Source: Rhynchopus sp. YZ270_cl-10
Lineage: Eukaryota; Euglenozoa; Diplonemea; Diplonemida; Diplonemidae
DNA: 64,000 bases
Assembly (NCBI GenBank): GCA_964035575.1
Contig: OZ037902.1
Span: forward strand, 1,178,001 to 1,242,000
Reading direction: 5' to 3'
Both the position numbers and the translations under genes were made by a program. The notes under the pieces were generated by a model, which saw only the letters and a program-made list of their open reading frames with translations, had not been told where the DNA came from and did no database searches. Shown piece by piece: positions 25,093-36,205 of the stretch; positions within the stretch are counted from its first letter, which is position 1; every line of letters starts with the position of its first letter.

Positions 25093-28000
25093 ATGGGTTA
25101 CTCAACATGGTGGCTTGGTGTAGTTCCCACGGTGGTGTTGTGTTTTATGTATATGATGGTGGTGTTTGCTTCGTTGCGTGAGACACGGGAGGTGGACGTG
25201 GGGTACCGCAACGTATGTGGCAATGCTGCACACGCCGCCAACGCTTGGGTCGCATCGTTCTTTGAGGGCATAGAAGGCGCCCTTGATGGCATTGACGATG
25301 TTGCAGGCGGCACACCACACCACCCATGCCTCATTCTTGCCCATGCCCCCCTGTGGACGTCTGCTGTACACATCTACACTAACAGCTCCTTTACGCAAGG
25401 CTGCGTGCGGTCACAGCGCAAAGGGTATTTCTATCGACAACGCACCAACATTACATCTGAATGCTATGAACCTTTAGACGTACCAGCGTCGCCGTCTTGC
25501 ATCACCCATATCAATGTTGCAGGGTTGGCCGAACTGGGTTTGACTGAGAACGGTGCTTGGGGCAATGGTAGAACGTCGTACTCCGAAGAAGGCAGTGCCT
25601 TCAGTGAACGCCAGGAGGAGCACTTCGCCTTTGCACGGCGGAATTCAGATGCATCTGGGGTAACGTGGGTCGCGTTCACACCAAAGCATGCGTTGGGGTC
25701 AGAGGTGTTCAGACGACTGCCATTTCATTTTTTGCTTCCAACAGATTCTTTGTCACACTCAGGGACGGTCTTCCCGCAGGATTTATCTTTGGTGCGTGAC
25801 ACAAAGAACACCCGCTGTGCGACAGTCTTTGGAGGGAGATTCCCTCTTGCAGAGATGGAGCTCATTATACCCTCCGAATCAACTGAGTCCGACCAGGCTT
25901 CCGCGCAGGAGTTGATGTTAGTTATGTCGGTCGTATTGTTGTTCATATCGCTGTTATGGGTGCTGCACAATGTGCTCACAGTACGCTCTCATATACAACG
26001 TACCGTTCGGGTCTTGAAGGAGAGTGTTACGTCTGCGGATGTCTCTTTGAACATTCAAACTCACGTGACCGAGCTTCTTTTTGGGTCTTCGGAGTGTGAG
26101 TGGATTACCAGTGGATGTCGGTTGATGGCGATGCGGGTGAATTGTTTCCGTCCGTTCATTCCTGAGGCGTTAACACTGTCGTTGATTGAGCAGAGGGAGA
26201 GGGGTGTCAGTACTGTTGAGGAGGGTGCATTGCTGAGAGGGCCTTCTGCAGCGTTCAGACAGCGTGACGCGGCGGCTTTGGAGCGGGCGATATCGTACAC
26301 CCAGTCGCCGCATATCGAGCCGCCAACGCAGACGAGGTTGGTCATCATGAGCCCCACGCAGGATGAAATGATATACGCCGCACACCCTTCCTTCAACTCC
26401 GACACAAACCACAAAACGGATTTAATAAATTCGTTTTCGGTCCGCAAGCCGTCCTTTTCGTCAAACTCTGCGTCAAATTCGTTTATAGGCGGTGCAAAGA
26501 AAAACTCCACCTCCTCTCTAGGAATGTACAAACTCGAGCTTTCCGGGAACCTTGAAAACAAAACGCACTCCGGCAAATCGCTGACCCCCATGCTGCACAC
26601 ACACCCCTCCTCAGGCTCGACAGAAGGCGGCATGCGACGGTCCTCCATGGTCTCAGTAGGGTCGTGCCTCCGCCTCAAGATGCCTGCCACCACAAAGGGC
26701 TCTGCCCTCTCGTCCATGAAGGTCAAAAAGGCTACCATCTTATACATAGAAACGGGTCTCCTCTGCAGCCATACGGTCTTCGTCGATCAGCAGACCTCCG
26801 TCTCCATGTCTCTCGTCCGTGCGGTGTTTGATGTTTCCAAGCATTTTGAAGGGGTGGTCCTTCACCTTGGCCCAAACTTTGCTTTGGTGACATGGAACTG
26901 CCATAAATCGATTCCACAGCATTGTTTGCAGGCGTGCCAAGCTTCGTTGGATTTGAGCGCACAATTTGAAGGCCTTTTCCGGGATTTGAAATCCGTGGAA
27001 TGGTCGTTGGGGATGGCCAGCGGGAACTGCTACGTCGCGCAAACAGGGAGCAGTGCAGAGCTCCGCACCGCTATGGTCATGGGAGAATGCGTCACACTAG
27101 CAAAGAAGATGACACGCCTTGCCCTCCCTGTGGGCGCCAAAATCCTCTGCAACGAAACCGTCTTTGACAATGTTCAAACCCAGATGCAGCTCCGCCTGGT
27201 AGACTCCATTGCACTACCACACGAAACGGTACGGCCAAGGATTGGACAGAACGAGGATTTTGACGGCGACTTCTTCCACTCCTCCGAAGCGTCTGAGACA
27301 GAGGAGCTGGATGCCACATTGGTCTACGAGCTGGTCGGCGCAATCAACACACAACGCGCCGAGACCAGCCCTGAGATGTACGTCGAAGGGTTCTCATTCC
27401 TCCGCTCCCACAGCTTTGCGGAAAGTGTTGTAAAATTCCGCGCCTTCCTCGAAGCAAACACCTCGAACTACCAGGCGTACAGACTGCTCAAGATCGCATC
27501 CTACTTCTGCGACCAAGGCCTTCTCTGCGACGCACCCAAGCCCTACTACAGACGTGACATAGGTTTCGAGGAGTACGAAGGGCGTGCCGCGCTTATCACA
27601 CCACCGAAGTCGGTCAGACCTATTCCCCCGCCGTTTAAGCTGCTTCGCCCTCAAGAGGCTGCATTGCAAGGAGGTGCGAAGGAGGTGGGTGTCATGGGGA
27701 AGTTGAAGGAAGGGAAGGACACTGCGCAGCTGAAGCGGTCGGTTCAGGAGGCCCGCGCAGGGACGCGAGCGGTGCAGGCGGCAGCGCGGTTGGCTTGTAG
27801 AACTACGTGGGATTTTTCGAACCACGGAGACTCGCCGCCGCCGGTTCCCAGCCGGCATGAATCTCTAGGGAGTTCGCTTGCGTCGAGCTCGATGACGTCG
27901 AATCGTAGAGGGAGTTCGTTCAATAAGGATAAGGAGGTGCGTCCAGAGGAGGTGTGCAAGTATCATAATGTAGGGATCGGGGAAGTGCCCGCAGGGTTGC

Positions 28001-29031
28001 CGAGCATTGAGATTCGTGATAAAAAGGGGGATAAGTGGTGGCGAAGCGGGAAGTTGCTAGGGAGTGGTGCGTTTGGTGATGTGTGGCTGGCGATGGCGGA
28101 GGACGGTGCGTTGGCGGCGGTGAAGACGATGATGCTTCCCGAGGCGACGCAGACGCGTGCAAGGAGTGCGGCGGAGGTGGCGGTGACGGAGATGATAGCG
28201 GAGGTGGCGTTGCTGTCGCGCCTGCGGCACGACAACGTGGTGTCGTATCTCAGCAGCACCGTGTGCGGCGGGCACCTTGTCATTGTCATGGAGTTCATGA
28301 GCGGCGGGTCGCTCTCCTCCCTTCTCGACCAGTTCCCCTCCCTGCCCATCTCCTCGACAGTGCGTTACCTCAAGGACATCCTCAGAGGTCTAAAATTCCT
28401 CCATTCCCAGGATATCATTCACAGGGACATCCGTCCCCACAACGTGCTGCTGTTAACAGACGGGCAGTGCAAGCTTGCAGACTTTGGGGCAAGTCAACAC
28501 CTCGCGCGTGTCAACGGTAATGCTGTTGTCGTAGGTACACCGTTGTATATGGCCCCAGAGGCGTGTAGAGGGTTTGCGGAGAAAGGGAGCGACATTTGGA
28601 GTATGTAAAGGGGGTTTTTTTGCCATTTTTGCATTTTGTTTATGTCTCATCCACAGGTGTCGGTGTGATTGCCATCAGGCTGCTGACCGGTGACGTGCCC
28701 TACACCTTCACCGAGGAGGACCCCTTCGATCCAAAGACCTTTGTTACGCGTCTCGCTCGCGACCCAACCTATCGACCAGTTTTCCCCAAGATGAATCAAC
28801 ACATCGAGAGCTTCGTGAACCTCTGTTTCTGTGTATGTCCCGTTGTGAAATGCAAACCAAAAAAAAACAAAACAAAAACTAAACAAAAAATCAATCTTTC
28901 CACAGGAGGACCCCGAGGACAGAGCCCGATCCGAGTCGCTCCTTCTGACACCGTTGCTGAACGTCAGGGTGAACCAACTGGAGGACATTGCATCTGCTAT
29001 CCCTGTGCCTCCTAACCGCATTTCTATGTGA
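25093..29031 (+). CDS. Membrane protein fusing a cyclase-homology domain to an STE11/MAP3K-like kinase
   Basis: Exons 25093-28600, 28657-28832 and 28906-29031 give 1269 aa. The ATG follows the acceptor CACCTTACCAAACAG by about 11 nt. One membrane helix near residues 5-24 and a second near 275-297 (LMLVMSVVLLFISLLW) bracket a likely extracellular sensor with several Cys. Residues about 545-712 resemble a class III nucleotidyl cyclase fold (SLGMASGNCYVAQTG, TAMVMGECVTLAKKM), but the usual metal-binding Asp pair is not apparent, so it may be a non-catalytic cyclase-homology module. A helical TPR-like stretch follows. The kinase at about 982-1260 has GSGAFGDVWLA, AAVKTM, HRDIRPHN, DFG and a GTPLYMAPEA segment; exon 2 supplies SVGVIAIRLLTGDVPY. 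The catalytic-loop Lys of HRDxKxxN is Arg. Introns fall inside the kinase lobe. It is probably a receptor-coupled MAPK-cascade kinase; the stimulus is unknown. Confidence 0.87.
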
Positions 29032-30106
29032 GCAAGGCAAGGGGTTTGTTGCGAGGGGTTTTTTCCTTTTTTTCTTTTGTGTTCCAGGACACGTGCTTTT
29101 CTTGAGTCTTTAAATCATGTCCCAGGATGGGGAAATGACTGTGTGCTGCCTGCTTACAGTTTCCCTGTTAGCAACTCCCAAGTATAACACTCCGGGGGTT
29201 CGGTAACCCGCGAAGTGTCAGTGCCTGCGTCCCCAGAGGTGTTTGCACTATCAACTTCTTCATTTTTTCTTGCTTTTTGTTTTTGTATTTTTGTTTCAAA
29301 AACACTCCGTCCGTCAGGGATTAAAAACCCCTTTTTTGGGGGGAAGTTGTTTCCCCTACGGAATGGACGGAGAAAAATAGTTACTTCAGTTAGCTCTACC
29401 AAAAGATAAAGCAAAAAAGGGGGGTTTTACAACCCTCCGGGTCGGTTGCGTTCAGGTGTGTGCTCTGTTTATTCTTCTGGTTCTGGTGAGGTGGAGGAAG
29501 GCCACAGTGTGTACCTATGCACGCCGCTTAGGTTCATCTTTTTAACTTTTTTTTTCCTTGTCTCTGAACCCGAAAAAATATTATTATTTCTGTCTGCTTA
29601 GTGAGTTGTGTGGTCTCATCTGACTTGTTTCAGTTTTTAGAACCAAAAAGAAAAAAAGGATTGTCCAATTTTCAATAATTTGACCCCACCACTGCACTGG
29701 GCGGATCCCAAAAAAGGCAAATTAGGACCCTTTTTAATTCTCTCCCGTGGTGTGCTGTGGAAAACCTTGCGCCCGATGTTCCAAACTCCCCTAGCATCCT
29801 GGCGCTTTGTTTGGTGATGCTGATGCCCTGGTGTGATCGACGACGAGTTTTCGTGCATTCTGTGTTCCTTCCTCACTGCTCCTCCTCCGACGACGATGAG
29901 TGGGAGCCTGACGACCACGTGCTGGAACACACCGAGCCCGCCTCTGCAGCCATCGAGCAAATGGTAACGAGCCACACGAGCCTCCCCATATCCACAGCAC
30001 ATCCCGTTTTCCCCCCACCGCTAACAACGTCAACACACAACCAGGTTCACCACCCTTATACACAAAAAGCCCCTATCTCGGGCAATACCAAACGGCCTAC
30101 CATAGA
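29032..30106. other. Kinase 3' region and subtilisin 5' region
   Basis: No firm gene. A repeat at 29085-29265 is shared with 31925-32085; both begin about 55-75 nt after a stop codon with GGACACGTG...GAGTCTTTAAATCATG and later carry GGGTTCGATAACCC-like hairpins. At 29757-30158 a 133-codon open frame includes SSSDDDEWEPDDHVLEHTEP; it has no recognisable domain and no acceptor at its start, so I do not call it. Satellite-like TTTGACCCCACCAC text lies at about 29640-29720. Confidence 0.5.
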
Positions 30107-31853
30107 ATGCTTCAGCGCGCCTCCCACCTGCACTTCGTGGCGGGAGTGTTGTTGCTGAGCTTCGTGTCGAACACCGAGACAGCTTCGTCGTCCTCACGAC
30201 ATGCGGTGCTGCTCGCTGACGCGCCGTATATTGTGGATACGGAGGACGGACACACTGCGATGGCTGCGTTGCAACGTGTGCTCGTGGGGCTAGGCGTGGT
30301 GCATACACATCATCCATTCGGTGCTGACAACGAACACAACACCTTCATCGTGCATATGTCAGCCTCAGAGGCAGTGCTCGTCGGGGCACTCCCCTACGTC
30401 ACCGCTGTCACCTTGGATAGCGTTGTGTCCACCCAAGCAGACAGTTGTGCTTACGACACTACCTTCAGCGCTTCAAGCCCGAACACCAATTGGGGTGTCC
30501 CAAGGGTCACCACACCCGCAGGCATTACAGGTATATTGTTCCTTTGCCTTTTGCACCCCACCTTGAGTCTATCAAGTTCACATGGTTTTCCCCCAACCCC
30601 TCCATAATTTTCTCAAAAACCAACCTCCCACAGACGGTGCCGCGTACACCCCTGGCCAACGTGGTAACGGTATCACTGTGTACGTCCTCGATACAGGCGT
30701 CTTCTGCGAACACCGCTACCTCAATGGACGCTGCACATACGGCACCTCCTACGGCACTGGCGACTACAGCACTGCAGACGACAACGGGCACGGCTCTCAC
30801 GTTGCAGGCATTGTCGCCTCGACACAGTACGGTGTTGCGCCTGATGCCACTATTGTTTCACACAAGGTTCTCAACGCGGAAGGCGAAGGGCGTCTGTCGG
30901 GCATCATCATTGCGCTGAGCGGCATCCACACTGCGAGGCAATCTGCTGGGCTTGGTGCGCAGGCAGTCATCAACCTTTCTATTGCTGCCGATCGCGATAC
31001 GACGTCGCGTATGCAACGCTCTGTAGACTTCATGGTGCAGGAGGGGTACACCGTAGTGGTCGGTGCAGGCAACCAGGCAAGGGACGCATGCATTGTCGAC
31101 CCTGCCGCGACAGAGGCGATAACCGTAGGTGCATCAGATCAATCAGACAACTTCGCAACCTTCTCCAACCTAGGCAGCTGTATAGACATCCTCGCCCCTG
31201 GGGTGAACATTCTAAGCATCTGGAACTCCGATAACTCTGCCATTGCAAACGGAACCAGCCAAAGTGCACCCCACGTCGCAGGGCTTGCCGCCATCTATCT
31301 TCAGAAAAACCCAGGAACGACTGGGTCACAGGTGAAACAGTTTTTTTTAAACAACGCGAGACTCTCGTCAGACCCGCGCCTTGCTTCAACCGGGACGACT
31401 AATAAGATTGCGTACTACTCCTGCTACTTTGCGGGGATGCAGCAGACAGACAGCACAACAACGCCACTACCGCTGTCACCACCTACAGCTGTTGAGGCTC
31501 GAATGGTTTCTTCTGATGACTCAGACTCCGGAATAGAAACCTGGGTGGTCGCAGCGCTGATAGGAAGTGGTGTGCTTTGCTTTGTGTGTGTCGCATTAGT
31601 ACTGCTGTGCTGCATGCGTGGTGGTGGTACTGAAGGAAAACAGCAGAAGCAGAAGAAGCAGCAACGACAGGACAATGCCGTGCCACAGAGTGGGCCCAAG
31701 CATACCCCGCGACCCCTCCCCCTTCCGGTGCAGGGCCAGCCGCTCTACGCCGTGCAGGGCCAGCACGTAAACCAAGGGGTCTCTTACTCTCCACAGCCAT
31801 ACCCTCAACCCTACCCGCAGCCGCATGTCCAGCCGATTCCTTGGACCAGGTAA
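30107..31853 (+). CDS. Membrane-anchored subtilisin-like serine protease (S8, proteinase K type)
   Basis: Exons 30107-30530 and 30634-31853 (103-nt intron) give 547 aa. A signal peptide (HFVAGVLLLSFVSNTETAS) is followed by an I9-like propeptide to about residue 120, then the S8 domain with all three catalytic sites: Asp near 159 (VYVLDTGV), His near 194 (DNGHGSHVAGI) and Ser near 350 (NGTSQSAPHVAGLAA), plus the oxyanion Asn region (GAGNQA). A membrane span near 444-466 (WVVAALIGSGVLCFVCVALV) and a Pro/Gln-rich cytosolic tail (PQPYPQPYPQPH) follow, which most secreted proteinase K relatives lack. It probably acts at the cell surface or in the secretory or lysosomal route. An AG ending CACACAACCAG lies about 63 nt upstream of the ATG. 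Confidence 0.93.
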
Positions 31854-31924
31854 AAAAAAAAAATAGAGGTTGTTTGGGTGGTGTGGTAACCAAATAAGGG
31901 GGTTTTGGGGTGCCTTTTTTGTTA

Positions 31925-32085
31925 TAGGACACGTGATTTTTTTTTTGAGTCTTTAAATCATGTGAACACAACTTCCCAGGATGGGGAAATGACTGTGTGC
32001 CTGCTTACCAAGTGTAACACTCTGGGTTCGATAACCCGCGGAGTGTCAATGCCTGCGTTGCACTGCCAACTTGACTTTTTTTTTT
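31925..32085. repeat. 3'-flank repeat with TTCGATAACC hairpin
   Basis: Shares about 160 bp with 29085-29265. The 5' part is a stem (ACACGTGATTT with AAATCATGTG). The 3' part holds GGGTTCGATAACCC, GGAGTGTCAATGCCTGCGT and a TGCAC...CAACTT tail. Related 3' parts occur at 34722-34795, 45388-45485 and 60470-60572. GGTTCGATAACC resembles a Pol III B box (GGTTCGANNCC). Confidence 0.6.
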
Positions 32086-32101
32086 GTTTGGATGAGGCGA
32101 C

Positions 32102-32856
32102 CAGGGCGTTCGCTATCGCCATCGTTTTTTCCTGATCGTGGCGAAATGCCAAAAACCCCGAAATTTTCGTTTTTTTACTAGTGCTTAAAATAGGTCAAAA
32201 AAAATTTTCCCGCCGGAGAGAAGTTAGTTCGTGGGGTGAATCCCTGGTACTGAATGGTCAAAAAAAATTTGCTATTTGCGCGTGATCCCTTCCCCAGCAC
32301 AAGTGATATTACAGCTGAACTTTCCTGATACTAAAACCAGCAAAACGATGGAGAATTTCATCAATCCCCCCTCACTGAGGGTCTCTTTGTGTTGTTTAAT
32401 CAAACAGATGTACAAGAGAGGCATCTGTCATATGAGACTTCATCCTTATTTTGATTATTTTCAACTCTCTGCCGTTGAAAGTAGAGTTGACACGGGCAGT
32501 GACACCTTCTATAACAGGGGGTACGGTACACCTTCAGCAGACTGCAGGATTGAGGAGCGAGCGGGAGTGCTGGGGAAACTTCCTCTCACGGCAGGCGGGT
32601 TTGCGGATGATTTTGAGTACAGTGGACATGCACCCCTCTGCGACCCCCCCTCCGGGGGGGTCTACAGGGTGGTGGGGAGAAATCTCTCTCTCTCTTTTTT
32701 TTTTTTTTTCCCCCTTTTTTTATTTATTTATTTATTTATTTATACAGGGTTTCGCCCCGGTGGGGCGAAGCCCTGGGGCGAAATAAAATGTCATTTTTTC
32801 AGGAAAAGATTTTTTTAACGAAAAAAAATATTTTTCGCCCCGGGGCGAACGCCCTG
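32102..32856. mobile_element. hAT-like non-autonomous DNA transposon, copy 2
   Basis: A 755-bp copy of the element at 1785-2547, with the same CAGGGCGTTCGC ends and an exact 8-bp target duplication GAGGCGAC (32094-32101 and 32857-32864) that differs from that of copy 1. Independent duplications show two separate insertions. It lies just after a TTCGATAACC-family repeat, close to the 3' end of the subtilisin gene. There is no transposase frame. Confidence 0.87.
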
Positions 32857-33352
32857 GAGGCGACGATATTTGGAGAGTACTGTAATGTTTTTTGTTGAGT
32901 TTTTTTTTTCTCTCTTTTTCTCTTGAGCAGAATTAGTTCTTGAGGTTTTTGCTGCATAGGGTATACATTTCCTCCCCTCATTTTATTTTAGTAATCAGCT
33001 AAGCAGAGTGACTTTTATGCTTATGTGTAATGTTGCAAAAGCAAACCCCTTTTTAAAATGGTGATAGAATTAGTGGTCCGGTGGAGAAAGGCTTCGCATC
33101 GTTTAGGAGGGTGAAGGTTTTAAGCACTTTGAACCGCATGATGCTTAGATTCATCTGACCCTACTATTTCTTCTTCTTCTTCTTCGTTTTTTGAACGTCT
33201 TTTTTTGTGTGCTTTCTCTTCTTTGAATGGAAGGTATGTGAAATTAGTTCTTTAATAGCCGTAAAATTATTTCCTCAAGCCAAAATCCTTCTAGGAGCGG
33301 AGTTTTAAGAATGCCATAATTGACGTCTGGAAATAATTGCAGTGGAGGTATT

Positions 33353-33443
33353 TTAGCCGGGTTTCCCACACAAAAAATAATTACCGTGTAATTATAGGAA
33401 ATAATTACACGGTAATTATTTTTTGTGTGGGAAACCCGGCTAA
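33353..33443. repeat. Perfect 91-bp palindrome (43-bp arms, 5-nt loop)
   Basis: The arms at 33353-33395 and 33401-33443 are exactly complementary around AGGAA. Each outer end reads TTAGCCGGGTTTCCCACAC. A perfect foldback this long is unstable in evolution, so it is probably young; the form is that of a foldback MITE. Confidence 0.85.
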
Positions 33444-34093
33444 AAAAAAAATCGCGATTTTTTTTCTTTTTTTCTTTTGTGAACACCCCGGGTTTGATAC
33501 CTGTACCGCAGGCATTCCTCTGAGTCTAACGATTGATAATCAGAGCTCGGTTTGTTGTCAAAGACATCTTCCACCATGCATTGAGGAGGGTAAGACAGTG
33601 GTCGCAGTTTGTACTTGATAGCATTACAACATTTAACTTCTCCACGGGGGTCTTGGGCCGTTCACTCGGTTATACCTTGACCAGCGGAAGAGGCCTTTTT
33701 GGTCTCTAGAATATCCGGTATTCCCGAACGGAGGCACACTTTGTGTGTTACTACGACCTGGCAACTTCCAGCAGTAGGTTAAGTAATGCTTTCTTGTAAA
33801 TTGTTGGATCATTTATCTCCTCAGTGCATGAATGCCCCACGTGACTGGACACTTTTGTGTTTGTCAAGTGGACTGTCTGGTCACTTCTCAGTGACTGGCG
33901 GGTTGGCTGTGGTTGCCCTGTCACGACTTACCTGTGTACCTGTGTACCTGTGTACCTGTGTACCTGTGTACCTGGGTGACTGGGTACGTACCTGGGTAAA
34001 TGTGACCAGGTGACCTGGTCAGACCTCTGACCAGCGCACCGTGACAGCACAGGCTGCCGAAAACGGATTTTGGCTTTCGGAAATAATTTTACG

Positions 34094-34262
34094 GCAATTA
34101 AATATCAAATTCCATGCAATTATTTCACAGAAAATTGCACTCGGAGGTGTATTTTTCACTCGTTTTGTTAATTGCACTCGCTGCGCTCGTGCAATTAACC
34201 ACTCGTGAAAAAAACACCTCCTCGTAGCAATTATGGTGAAATAATTGCATAGTAATTAAATA
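34094..34262. repeat. Imperfect foldback element, about 170 bp
   Basis: The left arm from about 34094 and the right arm to about 34262 pair around CTCGCTGCGCTCG. Paired blocks include GCAATTATTTCAC with GTGAAATAATTGC, and GAGGTGTATTTTTCACTCG with CGTGAAAAAAACACCTC. It is an older relative of the 33.4-kb palindrome type, with several mismatches. No target duplication was recognised. Confidence 0.7.
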
Positions 34263-35619
34263 CTATTTTTAAACCCGCGGGACTTTCCTGTCTGCCATGT
34301 TCCGTTGTGACTTTCCCTTTCGAAGTTGTATCCGATTTGTTTTTTTGCGTTTCTTGTATCTTTCCTTTCGTGATATCGTACACCCTGAGCAAACCCCATC
34401 CCCGTTTCTTCCAGGGTGAATGCAACAAAGGTGCACTTCTACAGATGACCACAGTGAGTTGTGATGCCTTTTTTTTTCGCCTCGAGCGAACGGGAGTACC
34501 GTGTAAGGTCACAACTTTACCGCGGCAGCTGGGCACGCCGGCTGACGAGCGGGTTGTGTACCACCCTCGTTCTCTTACGGTACAGTCATTAGGTTTCCTT
34601 TTTACATCTTCGGTTGTAGGCCGCAGGGTACTTATGCTTTCATCCGGATGGCCGGCATCGTATGTGGGTCAATCGGAGGTGTGCCTGCATCAATAACAGT
34701 TTTTCTTTTCCCCCTCCGGGGGGTTCGATAACCCCGTGGAGTGTCGGTGCCTGCGTCGTACGAGGCGTTTTGCACTGTCAGCTTCACTTTTCTTTTCCTG
34801 ACAGAGGGAAACTAGCTCTCCCGGCAAACAGGAGCGGTGAACACCATCTCGACAACGCTTTGTGGAGAATATGTGCATGCACTGTGAGGCACATTCAGTC
34901 TTTCAACCTTTTCATGGACCCCCCTTTTTGCATGGTTGGGGTCCACCCCGATACAGCCGGTCATGTACCAAGGTGCACGGTTCATGAGAGGGGTTTTGTA
35001 TTTCAAGTCAACTTTTTTTACCGAACGAACAGAACGCATTCAGATGAGGAAGATTGCATTATTATTTTTTGTCCCAGTCTACGAACGCGTTCTTTTTTTT
35101 TGGCGCTCACTGAGGTGCAATTCATATCAATTTTTCTTTAAAAGTTTTGTGTACTGTTGGTGACTTATCAGCAAGTGGTCGAGGGCTCTGATATTTTCCC
35201 GTCCCACTCCTTTTTTTGCAGTGTACAGTGTACAAAAATGGGGTGATAGTGCATCATAAGCGCCACCGCAGATAACCGCAAAAAATAACAAAAAAAAAAT
35301 AAGACTGTGGTGCAGAGCTCGCGCTAAAGTCCATCCCTCATCCCGGGATTTTTGGGGGTTTTGGTAGGAACGTTTTTTTTTTGCAGTACGGGGATTTCAT
35401 TAAGAAACCAGAAGTTCTAATATTGTTGAGTAAGACCACCACATAGTGGACTTGCATATACATGTGACCCCGCCGTGGAATGCAATTGGCTCGGAAGTCA
35501 AAAGAAAGAGGAGAAAAAAGAAAAGAAAAAAAAAAAAGTTGGTTACCGTGCGCCTGCGGCGCTTCTTGTTCCCTACCAGTTTCTACAGGCAAACACTTGC
35601 CCCCTTTACCTTACACTGA

Positions 35620-36095
35620 CGGGGTTTGACCAAAACCAAGAACTTGTCCATTTCGGCAAATTGACCCCGCCACAGAACGGACGGATTCCGGAAATGCAAA
35701 TGCCGGTGTTTTCGCGCATTTTCATGTTGCAAGACGTCAGGATCAGGGAGAGAAAATCTGGTTGTGGGATTTACCTTGGCCCTCTTTACCCACATGGATT
35801 TTGACCAAAACCAAAAAATTGGCCATTTCGGCAAAGTGACCCCACCACAGTGCGGACGGATTCCGGAAATTCCAATCGCGGTATGTTTTGGGGCTGAAAA
35901 CCCACTGATTTTCAGGAGAAAAATTGCTTCCAAATCTCGGAATTTTCCGAATTTTCCTGAAAATGACCCTTGTTTACGAGTATGGGTTCATATTTTGCGA
36001 AAATTTAAGTCACTAAAATTTTGTCCATTTTTCCGTATATACCCCACCACAAGCCGGGATTGGCCCGGAAATGCCACAAAACGGGGTTTCCGGGC
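35620..36095. repeat. Diverged tandem satellite, unit about 0.18-0.2 kb
   Basis: Three successive diverged units each carry TTGACCAAAACCAA (in the first two), a CCATTTCGGCAAA or CCATTTTTCC block, GACCCC(A/G)CCAC and GGATTCCGGAAAT-like text. A related single piece lies at about 29640-29720. The function is unknown. Confidence 0.55.
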
Positions 36096-36205
36096 CTCCC
36101 CAGCTAACCTTTTCAAGGAACGTTTTTCCGTACCCGAAATCCATTTTTCCCCCATTTTTTCCCATAATTAGCGCGACCACTGCTGTGGTGCTATAGGAAA
36201 TGAGT

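Noticed and set aside
29757-30158. 133-codon + strand frame before the subtilisin
   Set aside because: Contains an acidic coding-like patch but no acceptor at its start, no domain, and it runs into the subtilisin leader; it remains possible as a remnant.
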